Shown: in pieces, positions 51,453-60,530 of the stretch
Position numbering within the stretch: position 1 is the stretch's first letter
How the letters are laid out: the number at the start of each line of letters is the position of its first letter
Source of the DNA: Cobetia amphilecti
Lineage (GTDB): Bacteria > Pseudomonadota > Gammaproteobacteria > Pseudomonadales > Halomonadaceae
Strand: one strand, 5' to 3'
NCBI RefSeq assembly: GCF_030010415.1
Contig: NZ_JASCSA010000003.1
Length of the DNA: 64,000 nucleotides
Position numbers and translations under genes: made by a program
The notes under the pieces: generated by a model
Told to the model about the DNA's origin: nothing
Database searches by the model: none
What the model saw: only the letters and a program-made list of their open reading frames with translations

Positions 51453-52538
51453 ATGACGCTGGTCAGCCTCGCGGCCCGTGCCTTGAGCAGCCTCGCCGTG
51501 GTGGGCGCGAGCCTCTGGCTGGTGCCCGCACTGTGGTTCCGCCTGCCGGGGCCGGAAGGGCTGCGCACCACCGTGGCTGCCCTCGCAGCAGTGCTGGGGC
51601 TCGTGTGCGTGATTGTCCTGTGGTGGCCGCAGGCCAGCGCGATTCGCTGGCGGCTGATGGGCAGCTACCTGATGCTGCTGGTCGCAAGCCTTGCCTGGTG
51701 GGCCAGCATCACGCCACGGGCGGACCGCGACTGGGCGCCGGAGGTGGCGCATCTGGTCGAGGGGCAGGTGGTCACGCCAGCACGGGACGAGGCATCGCCG
51801 GCAAGCGCCAGGACCGAGGCTGCCACGCAGGGTGAAGTGCTGCATCTCGAGCAGGTACGCAACTTCGTGTGGCACAGCGCCGAGGATTACACGCCGCGCT
51901 GGGAAAGCCGCGACTATCCGCTGGAGGAGCTGACCTCGGTGGACCTGCTGACCAGTCACTGGATGGGGCCGCAGATCGCCCACACACTGGTCAGCTTCGG
52001 CTTTGCCGATGGCCGCTATCTGGCCTTCTCGGTGGAGATCCGCAAGGAGCGCACCGAGCAGTTCTCGACCCTCGGCGGCATGTTCAAGCAGTACGAACTG
52101 GCGGTGATCGCCGCCGACGAACGCGACATCATCCGTGTGCGCAGCAACGTGCGCGGCGAGCAGGTACACCTCTATCGAGTGCAGATGCCGCGCGAGATGA
52201 TCCGCGAGCTGTTGCTGGCCTACGTCGACGAAGCCGAGACATTGCGCACTCAGCCACGCTTCTACAATACCGCCACCAGCAACTGCACCACCCTCGTCTA
52301 CGCGATGATGACGCGCCTGACCGACGGCCTGCCGCTGGACTACCGTCTGCTGCTCTCCGGCTATCTGCCGGAATATGTCGCGGACCAGGACGCCCTGAGT
52401 GACGCTGCGCCCTTCGCGGAACTCAAGGCCAGCAGCCTGATCAATCCCGCCGCCATCGCCGCCGATGAGCATCCGGACGGCGACTTCTCACGCCTGATTC
52501 GTGCGGGCATTCCCGGCGCGGACAGACCTTCCTACTGA
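51453..52538 (+). CDS. DUF4105 family membrane-anchored protein
   Basis: The 361-residue product has three N-terminal hydrophobic segments (about 7-27, 36-55 and 70-88) and a periplasmic domain of the DUF4105 family. Its conserved blocks are NFVWHSAEDYTPRWESRDYPLEEL, HTLVSFGFADGRYLAFSVEIRKE and FYNTATSNCTTLVY. The Cys in SNCTT and the His in HTLVSF resemble a papain-like NlpC/P60-type pair, so a hydrolase or acyltransferase in the periplasm is plausible but unproven. 24 bp after the aminotransferase stop, so probably the last gene of the unit beginning at 48,655. Confidence 0.82.
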   Translation: MTLVSLAARALSSLAVVGASLWLVPALWFRLPGPEGLRTTVAALAAVLGLVCVIVLWWPQASAIRWRLMGSYLMLLVASLAWWASITPRADRDWAPEVAHLVEGQVVTPARDEASPASARTEAATQGEVLHLEQVRNFVWHSAEDYTPRWESRDYPLEELTSVDLLTSHWMGPQIAHTLVSFGFADGRYLAFSVEIRKERTEQFSTLGGMFKQYELAVIAADERDIIRVRSNVRGEQVHLYRVQMPREMIRELLLAYVDEAETLRTQPRFYNTATSNCTTLVYAMMTRLTDGLPLDYRLLLSGYLPEYVADQDALSDAAPFAELKASSLINPAAIAADEHPDGDFSRLIRAGIPGADRPSY

Positions 52539-52572
52539 GCCCGCGCAGGGCTGACGTCCTGACCCGCCGACA

Positions 52573-53276
52573 TCAGGCGCTGCGCTGCTGGGCACCGGCG
52601 CCCGGGCGAGCCGGGTCCCTGCCCATCATGCGGTCCAGCTGGCGATAGCCGATGGCCTCCATCAGCTGCGGCCGCTGCACACCGTCCTGGTCGATCAGAT
52701 CACTCAGTGTCAGCGCGACACGCAGCACCCGGTGATAGGCGCGCGCCGAGAGATTGAGGCGTGACAGCACACCGGCCAGCCACTGGCGCTCGCCGTCTTC
52801 CAGCTGACAGGCGGCTTCCAGCGCGTGGGTATCCAGATGGGCATTCAGGCCGCCGCGTGCCAATTGGCGCGCGCGAGCGGCCAGCACTCGTTCGCGCACG
52901 CCGGCCGAGGCCTCGCCGGGAGTGGCGGACGTCAGCTCCTCGGCGGGCAGGCCCGGCACCTCGACCTGCAGGTCGATGCGGTCCAGCAACGGGCCGGACA
53001 GACGCGCCTGATAGCGCTGGATCTGCGCCGGGGTACAGCTGCAATTGCGGCGACTGTCACCGAGGTAGCCGCAGGGGCAGGGGTTCATCGCCGCGACCAG
53101 CTGGAAGCGCGCCGGGAAACGGCGTTGATGGCTGGCGCGCGAGATCAGGATACGGCCACTCTCCAGCGGCTCGCGCATCACTTCCAGCACGCCACGGTCG
53201 AACTCCGCCAGCTCATCCAGAAACAGCACGCCATGATGCGCCAGCGACACCTCGCCCGGGCGCGGCTTGGAGCCAC
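52573..53276 (-). pseudogene. comM: comM (yifB), C-terminal part, interrupted by a Tn7-like transposon
   Basis: ComM is a hexameric Mg-chelatase-like AAA+ helicase that extends heteroduplex during natural transformation. Only the C-terminal 230 or so residues are here: SKPRPGEVSLAHHGVLFLDEL (Walker B), the arginine-rich ISRASHQRRFPARFQLVAAMNPCPCGY, SGPLLDRIDLQVEVPGL, and the C-terminal RAYHRVLRVALTLSDL block. Sequence homology stops at 53,276 within the Gly-Gly-Gly-Ser stretch before Pro-Arg-Pro-Gly-Glu, where the transposon begins. The open frame running further upstream reads transposon DNA. The N-terminal half must lie beyond the far transposon end, outside the window. The gene is presumably non-functional. 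Confidence 0.93.
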
Positions 53277-53410
53277 TGTCATTTTCAGCAATTGATGCGA
53301 CCCTCAGCGCGTAATATCGGGCTATTATGGTAGTCTGTACAGGATTGAGTGCGACAGAATTAATAGCAATTGATGCGACAGGCCTTGTTTTATTCAACAT
53401 TTGGTGCGAC
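53277..53410. repeat. Transposon end with repeated TnsB-type binding sites
   Basis: AGCAATTGATGCGAC occurs twice exactly (53287-53301 and 53365-53379). Related copies end in the same TGCGAC at 53355 (GGATTGAGTGCGAC) and 53410 (ACATTTGGTGCGAC). All four are in the same orientation, unevenly spaced, with the outermost 10 bp from the TGT tip, as in Tn7 ends where TnsB binds. The innermost copy abuts the tniC start, so transposase binding may also control the operon. Confidence 0.85.
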
Positions 53411-53415
53411 TGCCC

Positions 53416-54096
53416 ATGCCACTGCCTACATCCGTTCGTAAAATCGGCCCTACGCGACGAAGTGTGTCTGGCTACTATGCCTTTCGCGGGGAGGAGTCTA
53501 TTGCGTTCGAGTCGACGCTCGAACGTGATTTCCTCATCAAGGCTGACTTTGATGTGAGCGTCCTTGGTGTGATTTCCCAGCCGTGCGAGATCCCGTTTCA
53601 TCATCCCGTGACCGGTAGGCGCTACACCTACACACCTGACTATTTGGTGTATTACCGTCTCGGTAACCGTCATTACAGGGATTACCCAAAACCTCTCCTG
53701 GTGGAGGTCAAACCACGGGAAAAGTGGCAAGCACATTGGCGTGAATGGTCGCCTAAATGGAAGGCGGCGATACGGCATGCCAACAACGAGGGCTGGGCGT
53801 TTCGCATTCATGATGAAAGCCGCATTCGTGATAAGACCTTGGACAACATTACCTTCCTAGCGCGCTATAAGCGGATGGTGTTTCCTTCTGTCGAAAGCCA
53901 GGCAGTCCTCAACACCGTGAGGGAGATGGGGGTGGCGACTTTGGATTACCTGCTGTCTCGGCACTTCATGGGCGATATTTATCGGGCAGAGGGGATTGCG
54001 CATTTATGGCATCTGCTGGCGACCCGACAGCTAGATTGCGATATGGCTCAATCTTTCAGTCCTCTATCAGAGGTGTGGGTACCCGATTATGAATAA
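53416..54096 (+). CDS. tniC: TnsA-like transposon endonuclease subunit (TniC)
   Basis: Restriction-enzyme-fold nuclease that cuts the 5' ends of the transposon so that it moves by cut-and-paste. The 226-residue product has the catalytic series FESTLERDF (Glu32/Glu36), YTPDYLVYY (Asp75) and LLVEVKPREKW (Glu97 and Lys99). The C-terminal half probably corresponds to the TnsC-contact domain. ATG 53416 is chosen because a TTG at 53401 lies inside the terminal repeat. Its end overlaps tniA by 8 bases. Shorter than Tn7 TnsA (273). Confidence 0.9.
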   Translation: MPLPTSVRKIGPTRRSVSGYYAFRGEESIAFESTLERDFLIKADFDVSVLGVISQPCEIPFHHPVTGRRYTYTPDYLVYYRLGNRHYRDYPKPLLVEVKPREKWQAHWREWSPKWKAAIRHANNEGWAFRIHDESRIRDKTLDNITFLARYKRMVFPSVESQAVLNTVREMGVATLDYLLSRHFMGDIYRAEGIAHLWHLLATRQLDCDMAQSFSPLSEVWVPDYE

Positions 54097-56017
54097 TCAT
54101 CGTGGCAACACAACTGAGCCCAATAGCGGCGTCGCTCAAACACGCCAACACTTGCAGATCATGGTGGGTGAGCAGGTTCAGAAAGATGGCACCGTTTACC
54201 GAATTTCCCAGGTGCTTGATTTTGAGACAGTCATTGGCATTGCCGTTGAGTCCGGGCGTAGTTGCCCGCTTCGCATCAAAGAACTAGCGCCTCTCAATAG
54301 CGGGTCTGTGCTCCCTGATCAGGATATATCCGAGATTGGGGATGCCGATTGGCAAGAGGCCGAGCATCGCTTTTCGATCATTAAGCCCTTGGTGGATCGC
54401 CGTACGGTGGGGCGGGATGCAGCGGAGGAGCGTGCGAAACAAACGGGGGTTGATACGGCTACGATTTACCGTTGGTTAAAGCGGTATAAAGCGACGGGCT
54501 CGGTGCTCGCATTGATTCCTCAAAAGCCAGGGTGGAAGAAGGGAAAGTCGCGTATTCCCGCGCATGCCGAGGCAGTGATTCAGGAAGTCATCAAAGAGGT
54601 GTATTTGACGCTGCAGCGTCCGTCCGCACAAAAGGCGGTACAGGAAGTGATGCGGCGTTGCCATGAACGGCGCATCGACCCGCCGAGCCCTGGTACCGTT
54701 CGTGCTCGTCTGCGTGATATCCCAGAGCGTGACCGGTTGCGTGGCCATGGTTTTAGAGACAAAGCCATTAACAAGTTCCAGCCAGCAGCCGGGAAGTTTC
54801 CCAATGCTGACTATCCGCTAGCGGTCATGCAGATTGACCACACGCCTGCCGATATTATTTTGGTCGATGACGTGTATCGCAAGCCGATTGGTCGCCCATG
54901 GATTACGTTGGCCATGGACGTGTTTACCCGTGTGGTCACGGGGTATTACTTGTCGTTTGACCCGCCCTCTGAAACATCTGTCGGCATGTGTGTGGCGCAC
55001 TCCATGCTTCCTAAAGATGAGTGGTTGCTACTGCATAATGTGGAGGCTGAGTGGCCGGTATGGGGCACACCCGCCACGATTCATGTCGATAACGGCCCAG
55101 ATTTTCGCTCAGAGACGTTTCGGCGCTCATGCCTAGCCTATGGGATCAACCTTGAGTTTCGGCCTGTTAAGCAGCCTCGTTATGGTGGCCATATTGAGCG
55201 GGTGCTGGGCTCTATTCTCAAAGAAATCCATAACCTGCCTGGGACGACCTTCTCCTCCATTAAAGAGAAAGAGGGGTACGATCCAGAGAAGCACGCGGCC
55301 ATGACGAAAAGCGAGTTTGAAGAGTGGCTGGTGACGTTGATTTGTAAGGTTTACCACCAGCGTCTTCATTCTGGAATTGGTATGTCACCGGTGCGGAAAT
55401 GGGAAATCGGTGTGTTTGGCAATGCTGACGTGCAGGGAGTTGGCTTAGCGCCACGGCCTGCTGATAGACTTTCTGTATTGCTCGATTTTTTGCCCAGCTT
55501 TCAGCGCACGATCCAGACCTTTGGTGTGACCATCGATGGCATGAACTATTACGATGAGGCGCTAAGGCCATGGATCAATGCCAAAGATCCAGATACGCCA
55601 AGCAAGAAACGCACCTTTGTGTTTCGGCGTGACCCTCGTGACATTAGCGTCGTTTGGTTCAAAGACCCGGAGCTCGGGCACTATTTTCGCGTGCCCTTTG
55701 CAAATCTCGCCCTCCCCTCGATGAGTGTTTGGGAGCATGCCCAGGCCAAAGCGCGCCTTCGCCAGGAAGGCAGGAGTTCGGTCAATGAGTCTGAAATCCT
55801 ACGCGCTATTAGTGAACTGCGAACTCATGTGGAGGAGTCGCAAGCACGTACCAAGCGAAGTCGCCGTCAGGCACAACGACGTAAAGAGCATGAGAAGAAG
55901 GTGACGCCTGCAGATCCCCTTTTACATGCGCCCTCAACCGCGGCCCCCCAAGAGTCACCCACTCAGGAAGATGGTCTCTTATCGGGTGATATCGATGTGA
56001 ACTGGGACATATCATGA
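54089..56017 (+). CDS. tniA: TnsB-like DDE transposase (TniA)
   Basis: Retroviral-integrase-superfamily transposase that recognises the ends and joins 3' strands to target DNA. The 642-residue product has an N-terminal Mu-type/HTH region (about 90-210, including DTATIYRWLKRY), the rve catalytic core with Asp250 (AVMQIDHTPADI), Asp334 (ATIHVDNGPDF) and Glu370 (YGGHIERVLGSI, 35 residues after the second Asp), a beta-barrel Mu-C region, and a charged tail (about 560-642) likely to contact TniB. Overlaps tniC by 8 and tniB by 4 bases. Confidence 0.95.
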   Translation: MNNHRGNTTEPNSGVAQTRQHLQIMVGEQVQKDGTVYRISQVLDFETVIGIAVESGRSCPLRIKELAPLNSGSVLPDQDISEIGDADWQEAEHRFSIIKPLVDRRTVGRDAAEERAKQTGVDTATIYRWLKRYKATGSVLALIPQKPGWKKGKSRIPAHAEAVIQEVIKEVYLTLQRPSAQKAVQEVMRRCHERRIDPPSPGTVRARLRDIPERDRLRGHGFRDKAINKFQPAAGKFPNADYPLAVMQIDHTPADIILVDDVYRKPIGRPWITLAMDVFTRVVTGYYLSFDPPSETSVGMCVAHSMLPKDEWLLLHNVEAEWPVWGTPATIHVDNGPDFRSETFRRSCLAYGINLEFRPVKQPRYGGHIERVLGSILKEIHNLPGTTFSSIKEKEGYDPEKHAAMTKSEFEEWLVTLICKVYHQRLHSGIGMSPVRKWEIGVFGNADVQGVGLAPRPADRLSVLLDFLPSFQRTIQTFGVTIDGMNYYDEALRPWINAKDPDTPSKKRTFVFRRDPRDISVVWFKDPELGHYFRVPFANLALPSMSVWEHAQAKARLRQEGRSSVNESEILRAISELRTHVEESQARTKRSRRQAQRRKEHEKKVTPADPLLHAPSTAAPQESPTQEDGLLSGDIDVNWDIS

Positions 56018-56898
56018 GCACACACCTTCATCCTGATCTTCGTCATGTCTTGGGGCTGTCCGCTAGAGAGCGAATGGAGTTTATGGATCAACCGCGATGG
56101 TTGGGGTATCCATTGGCCAATCGTGTCATTGAGGTCATGCGTGGGCTGATGGAGAAGCCTAGTCGTCCTCGTATGCCTAACCTCTTGCTCGTGGGTGACT
56201 CCAACAACGGAAAGACAACCATCGTTCAACGGTTTCGTAAACAGTACGGTGAGGGCTACGTGAATGAAGACGTAGAACCGGTGAAACCAGTGATCGTCAC
56301 TCAAGCCCCACCGAGTGCCGATGAGAAAAGTCTGTATATCGCAGTGTTAGAGAGCTTTTGGGCTCCCTATCGGCCTTCAGACCCGGTACCTAAGCTGCGC
56401 TACCAAGTGATTCATCAACTGCGGGCTTGCCATACCCGCTTGTTGATCATTGATGAGTTCCACTCACTGTTAACCGGTGGTGCCGTCAAGCAGCGCGAAA
56501 CGATGAATGCCATTAAGCTCCTATGCAATGAGTTAATGATTCCCATCGTTGGTGTGGGTACGCAGGATGCTGTGCGTGTACTGCATTCAGATCCGCAGCA
56601 TGCGAGTCGCTTTGATGTGGTTGCATTACCGAAGTGGGAGCTCAATCAGGAGTTTCAGAAGCTGCTCGCTGGCTTTGAGAAGATATTACCGCTCAAACAT
56701 CCTTCCCAACTGCATGAGCCACAATTGGCGACCCAGCTTCACGCGATCTCTGGCGGCAATTTTGGCGACCTGCACCGGCTGCTGATTGAGTGTGCCAATG
56801 CCGCTATTTTGTCCGGGGCTGAACGTATCGATGAGAAAATTATTCAGAGTAAATCATGGGTGCGACCTACCCGTGGCATTAGGGAGGTGATGCTGTAA
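56014..56898 (+). CDS. tniB: TnsC-like AAA+ ATPase (TniB)
   Basis: AAA+ regulator that links target selection to the transposase. The 294-residue product has Walker A LLLVGDSNNGKTT (about 57-69), Walker B LLIIDEFHSL (about 143-152), sensor 1 around IPIVGVGTQDA and a C-terminal lid with the Ser-Gly-Gly-Asn stretch (ISGGNFGDLHRLL). It lacks the extra domains of Tn7 TnsC (555 residues), like TniB/TnsC proteins of Tn5053 and type V CAST elements. Starts within the tniA stop (ATGA), ends in TAATG with tniD. Confidence 0.94.
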   Translation: MSTHLHPDLRHVLGLSARERMEFMDQPRWLGYPLANRVIEVMRGLMEKPSRPRMPNLLLVGDSNNGKTTIVQRFRKQYGEGYVNEDVEPVKPVIVTQAPPSADEKSLYIAVLESFWAPYRPSDPVPKLRYQVIHQLRACHTRLLIIDEFHSLLTGGAVKQRETMNAIKLLCNELMIPIVGVGTQDAVRVLHSDPQHASRFDVVALPKWELNQEFQKLLAGFEKILPLKHPSQLHEPQLATQLHAISGGNFGDLHRLLIECANAAILSGAERIDEKIIQSKSWVRPTRGIREVML

Positions 56899-57986
56899 TG
56901 CCTTGGGCGCTGAGTGTGCCTCTGTTGCCTGAAGAGTCGCTTTCTTCATGGCTGGTACGGGCGGCGTTGAGACAGGGGTGTGATCCTTTGTCGCTCACCG
57001 GGGCTATCTGGCCAACATGGCGTATATGGACAAGGGATATTGATAGGGAAATTCCCCTCGTAAGAATGCGCCCATTAGTCAATGCATCGGGGATATCGTC
57101 CGCTGAGTTTCAGAAAGCTGGGATGCGGGACGATTGTGAGAAAGTGGCCGGTTACTCATTACCGGAAACGCGGACTTGGCCCTGGTTGTTAGCCCTTGGT
57201 AGCCGAAATCGAACTCGCCATGGAGGACAACAGATTTGTGCATTGTGTTTGGCAGAGGACTCAGCCCCCTACTTGCGCCGACACTGGCGATTCGCTTGGC
57301 ACACTGGGTGCCGCTTTCATGGGGTGCAACTGATAGATGAGTGCCCGGTATGCAAGGCCCCTATAGAGCCTCATCGCCTGTCAGCAGAAGATCAACATTT
57401 AGCTCAGTGCAGCCGGTGTTATAACGATTTTAGAAAGGCGGTATGCACGTCGCCTTTACCAGAAGCGTTCAGTTTCCAAGTGATGGCTGATCGTGCTTTA
57501 ACAAGAAGCAACGTGACGTTTAGGGAGGCCCCTATCGCACCCGCCGATTGGTTTTCTATGGTGACTTTCTTTGTTGGCGTTGTTCGGCGTGCAAGTCGGC
57601 GGCCTGCGTCACCCCTCGCAGATGCGCTTCTAACATTGGGCATTTCGATTACGGATAGCCGAATGCCTGTGTCTGGGTTGGCGTTTGAGCTTCTGCCTGT
57701 CAACGAGCGTTGTGCTTTATTAGCGGCGGTGGAGCGTTTGCTAAGTATAGGCCTTGAAGAAACGTTTAGCGCTCTGGTCGCTTGTAATGTCAAAACGAGT
57801 GCGCTTCATGATTCCCGAAAGTCACCCCCCGTTATATTGTTGCCGTTGTTATCACGGTTATCTCATCACCCTCATGGGCCGCATCGCCGCCGTGCTCTAC
57901 CGGCTCATCGCCCCATGTCGGAACGCGCAGTGAGAGCCTCATGGGCGCGTTTAAAACGGAGAATGAAAGCGGAGCCAACCTCTTGA
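56898..57986 (+). CDS. tniD: TniQ-family target selector (TniD)
   Basis: TniQ proteins choose the insertion site; TnsD of Tn7 belongs to the same family. The 362-residue product begins SVPLLPEESLSSWLVRAAL, the classical TniQ start, and has the zinc-binding region ICALCLAEDSAPYLRRHWRFAWHTGCRFHGVQLIDECPVC split as Cys114/Cys117, His141, Cys149/Cys152, with a further pair at Cys171/Cys174. The C-terminal half is variable, as expected for a DNA-recognition part. Being the only TniQ visible, it is the candidate for comM recognition. One-base overlap with tniB; 46-bp overlap with the next gene. Confidence 0.9.
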   Translation: MPWALSVPLLPEESLSSWLVRAALRQGCDPLSLTGAIWPTWRIWTRDIDREIPLVRMRPLVNASGISSAEFQKAGMRDDCEKVAGYSLPETRTWPWLLALGSRNRTRHGGQQICALCLAEDSAPYLRRHWRFAWHTGCRFHGVQLIDECPVCKAPIEPHRLSAEDQHLAQCSRCYNDFRKAVCTSPLPEAFSFQVMADRALTRSNVTFREAPIAPADWFSMVTFFVGVVRRASRRPASPLADALLTLGISITDSRMPVSGLAFELLPVNERCALLAAVERLLSIGLEETFSALVACNVKTSALHDSRKSPPVILLPLLSRLSHHPHGPHRRRALPAHRPMSERAVRASWARLKRRMKAEPTS

Positions 57987-59410
57987 AGCAACACAAAACG
58001 GTAGACTGCGATGAGTGTGGTCGAGAAGTCTCCAAATTGTGGCGACGCCATAAGGGGCATGGTTACTGCTCAACTTGCTATGCTCGTGAGTTTAAGCAGC
58101 GGATGTGCCCACGATGTGGTGAGTTAGCTCGTTTGCCTAAGAATGACCCAGACGCCGTCTGTCGTCAGTGCGAAGTCGACAAACCGTGTGCACGATGTGG
58201 AAAAGCCAGTTCAGACTACAACATCGGCAAGGTCACTCCCTACGGCCCTGTCTGTATCGCCTGCGCTCCCTATTTCAGAGAGTCAGAGTCCTGCGAGGAG
58301 TGTGGGGAACCCTCTCAACGTCTTACCCGAGTGACGCGTATGGGGCATGATCATCGCTTATGTCCACGCTGTGCGACGGCAGATCACGGTACCTGTTCCG
58401 CGTGTCGTCGACATCGCTTATTGGTCATGACATCCAGCGGTGACGCATTGTGCAACGTCTGTTATGAGCAAGGGAAAATTGCCTGTCCATTGTGTGGCAA
58501 TCCCATGCCAGCGGGTCGAGGCGATGCCTGTGAGCCCTGCTATTGGACGCGAACATGCCGTAAACGCATCACCATTGGCCAAGCCGGTATCACTACCCAA
58601 GCGTTAAGTGAGGCCTTTGGGGAATTTGGTGAATGGCTGATTCGTACCACAGGGCCGCATAAGGCTGCCCTCAAGATCAATCATTTCTTCTCGTTCTTCC
58701 TTGAGATCGACCAGGCATGGTCACGGATACCGAGCTATTCGGAGCTGCTTCATCACTTCGGGGCGGAGGGGTTGCGGCGTGTAAGACTTCTTATGCGATG
58801 GCTGCATGAAGAGCAAGGGGTAGAGCCGGATCACCAAGCAAAGAAGATCGACTCAGAGAAACGACGTATCAAAGCGTGTCTCAGGTCTATGCCGTCCGCT
58901 TCTTTATCAGAAAAAGCGCTGCATGCTTATTGGCAGCAATTAGAAACCCGTATAGAGGCGGGCAAAACGTCCCACACCTCCGCACGACTTGCACTAAGAG
59001 CGGCAGCCGCATTGCTACTCGCTACTGACCGGGAGGGGCAGCGACTGCCTCAACAGGGCGATGTGGACAACTATTTGCAGGCGGTGCCTGGACAAGCAGC
59101 CTCGGTGACGGGGTTTACTAATTTCTTGAATCGCCAACATGCCACCACGTTGGCTCCTCGGGTGGATGTAAAACGGGCAAGAAAGCGGCGAAAAGAAACA
59201 CTAGCCCGCACCCTGATGACGATGGCCCGGTGTGCTGATCAAGGAGAGGCCTGGAGGGAGGCATGGATCGTTGCTGCCATGGAGTATTTCCATGACACAA
59301 AAGTAACGCAGAAAATGCTTCGACAACAGACCGTAGAGCGGACGACAGACGGGATACAGGTGGTAATGAGTGACGTTACCTACTGGCTGCCTCTGGATAT
59401 TGAGTGCTAA
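57941..59410 (+). CDS. tniE: Six-zinc-ribbon protein of the transposition operon (TniE position)
   Basis: The 489-residue product is built from six consecutive four-cysteine modules, each with two CxxC pairs, at residues 23-46, 56-77, 83-108, 118-144, 152-174 and 182-200. A roughly 280-residue helical C-terminal part follows (ALSEAFGEFGEWL, HHFGAEGLRRVRLLMRWLHEE, and LQAVPGQAASVTGFTNFLNRQ, which looks like a recombinase core-binding helix pair). I know no biochemical function; the place in the operon is that of tniE in Tn6022. A role as a second DNA-recognition or targeting factor is inference. The ATG at 57941 lies 46 bp inside tniD; TTG 57983, overlapping the tniD stop, is an alternative. 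Confidence 0.8.
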   Translation: MGAFKTENESGANLLKQHKTVDCDECGREVSKLWRRHKGHGYCSTCYAREFKQRMCPRCGELARLPKNDPDAVCRQCEVDKPCARCGKASSDYNIGKVTPYGPVCIACAPYFRESESCEECGEPSQRLTRVTRMGHDHRLCPRCATADHGTCSACRRHRLLVMTSSGDALCNVCYEQGKIACPLCGNPMPAGRGDACEPCYWTRTCRKRITIGQAGITTQALSEAFGEFGEWLIRTTGPHKAALKINHFFSFFLEIDQAWSRIPSYSELLHHFGAEGLRRVRLLMRWLHEEQGVEPDHQAKKIDSEKRRIKACLRSMPSASLSEKALHAYWQQLETRIEAGKTSHTSARLALRAAAALLLATDREGQRLPQQGDVDNYLQAVPGQAASVTGFTNFLNRQHATTLAPRVDVKRARKRRKETLARTLMTMARCADQGEAWREAWIVAAMEYFHDTKVTQKMLRQQTVERTTDGIQVVMSDVTYWLPLDIEC

Positions 59411-59606
59411 GACACTGATAGCGCGCAGTCACTTGGAGGGCTCCGCGCGAATGTCGCCCCGCCGTTTGGACGGGGCTATGGCTCTCTACCTATATGCCAG
59501 GGCTCAACGGTGTGCCAGAAGGCGTGTCATGACCGTTGAGATGACATCAGATCCAGGTCTTCATAAATGCCTTGATAGACTTCTCTTCTGGGCTGTGGCG
59601 CTGTGG

Positions 59607-59636
59607 TTCCTGTTCCTGTTCCTGTTCCTGTTCCTG
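59607..59636. repeat. TTCCTG hexamer tract encoding (Gln-Glu)5
   Basis: Five perfect TTCCTG copies on the plus strand, CAGGAA on the coding strand, near the 3' end of the transpeptidase gene. Copy-number change keeps the frame. Confidence 0.95.
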
Positions 59637-60510
59637 ATTTGGATGTAGGGGGGTTATAAGCCCGTTAGAGAGTGACAGGACATCGCTGAGCTGCTCGTAA
59701 TCGAGGTTTACGTTATCGACATTGTATTGGTTTAGGCGTGTCATGGTCTCTGTGAGTGCGGTCATACTGTGCTCTTCTTCTCCAAGCGGCGGAAAGGCTT
59801 GAATCAGCGGCTGACCGCCTTCCCAACCTATCTTGATCGGCTGATTGATGATGTTGACTTGGGTGCCGGGTGGAATGCGGTCAAATATAGATTCGATGTC
59901 TTTGGGTAACATGCGGATACAGCCTCGGCTTGCGCGCATGCCAATGCCATCGGGCTGGTTGGTGCCGTGAATCAAATAGCCATCGAAGCCTAGGATGATG
60001 GCATGGTCTCCTAGCGGGTTATCGGGGCCGGGTGGCACAACGCTGGGCGCGGTTTCACCGCGTGCTTCCGCTTCGCGTTTTACCGACTCAGGCGGGTACC
60101 ACGCGGGGTTTTTAATGTTCATGGTGGTCTCGGTCACGCCTAGAGGAGTATCAAACCCTTCGCGACCAATGCCAATAGGATAGGTCTCAACACGCGGTGT
60201 CTCACCGTTTTTGACATCTGGGTAGTAGTAAAGCCGCAGCTCGGCGATATTGATAACGATCCCAGTACGCTCCACATTCGGCAGAATAAAACGTCCCGGA
60301 ATAGTCACTTCCGTGCCCACCCCTGGAACCCAGATGCTAACCTCTGGGTTTGCACGGATCATCTCCAAATAGCCAAGGTTGTGACGCCTGGCAATATCTA
60401 TCAAGGTATCGTCGTAATCCTTTACGATAAAGGTGTCAGCCTCTCCGATAATATTACCTTCCTCTGGTAGCGGGTAATGCCCTTTGGGCCATTCCGTCTC
60501 CTGGGTCGTG

Positions 60511-60530
60511 TCGGGTTGTGTCGGGTTGTG
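60511..60530. repeat. Exact 10-bp tandem duplication inside the transpeptidase gene
   Basis: TCGGGTTGTG is present twice in tandem (60511-60520 and 60521-60530), preceded by the partial copy GGGTCGTG. Ten is not a multiple of three. With one copy the coding strand reads Met-Glu-Thr-Gln-Pro-Asp-Thr-Thr-Gln-Glu-Thr-Glu-Trp in one frame; with two the signal peptide and enzyme are out of frame. Confidence 0.95.

Noticed and set aside
52573..53811. Continuous 412-residue minus-strand frame across the comM/transposon junction
   Set aside because: Only the part below 53,277 is comM; the rest reads transposon end and antisense tniC, so it is not a native fusion protein.
53277..59410. CRISPR-associated Tn7-like (CAST) element
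   Set aside because: No cas gene or repeat array near the tni genes; the element has TniQ and a zinc-ribbon protein instead.
59411..59546. Terminator between tniE and the cargo operon
   Set aside because: An imperfect GCCCCG/CGGGGC stem is present, but pairing in the middle is poor and there is no T-tract on either strand.
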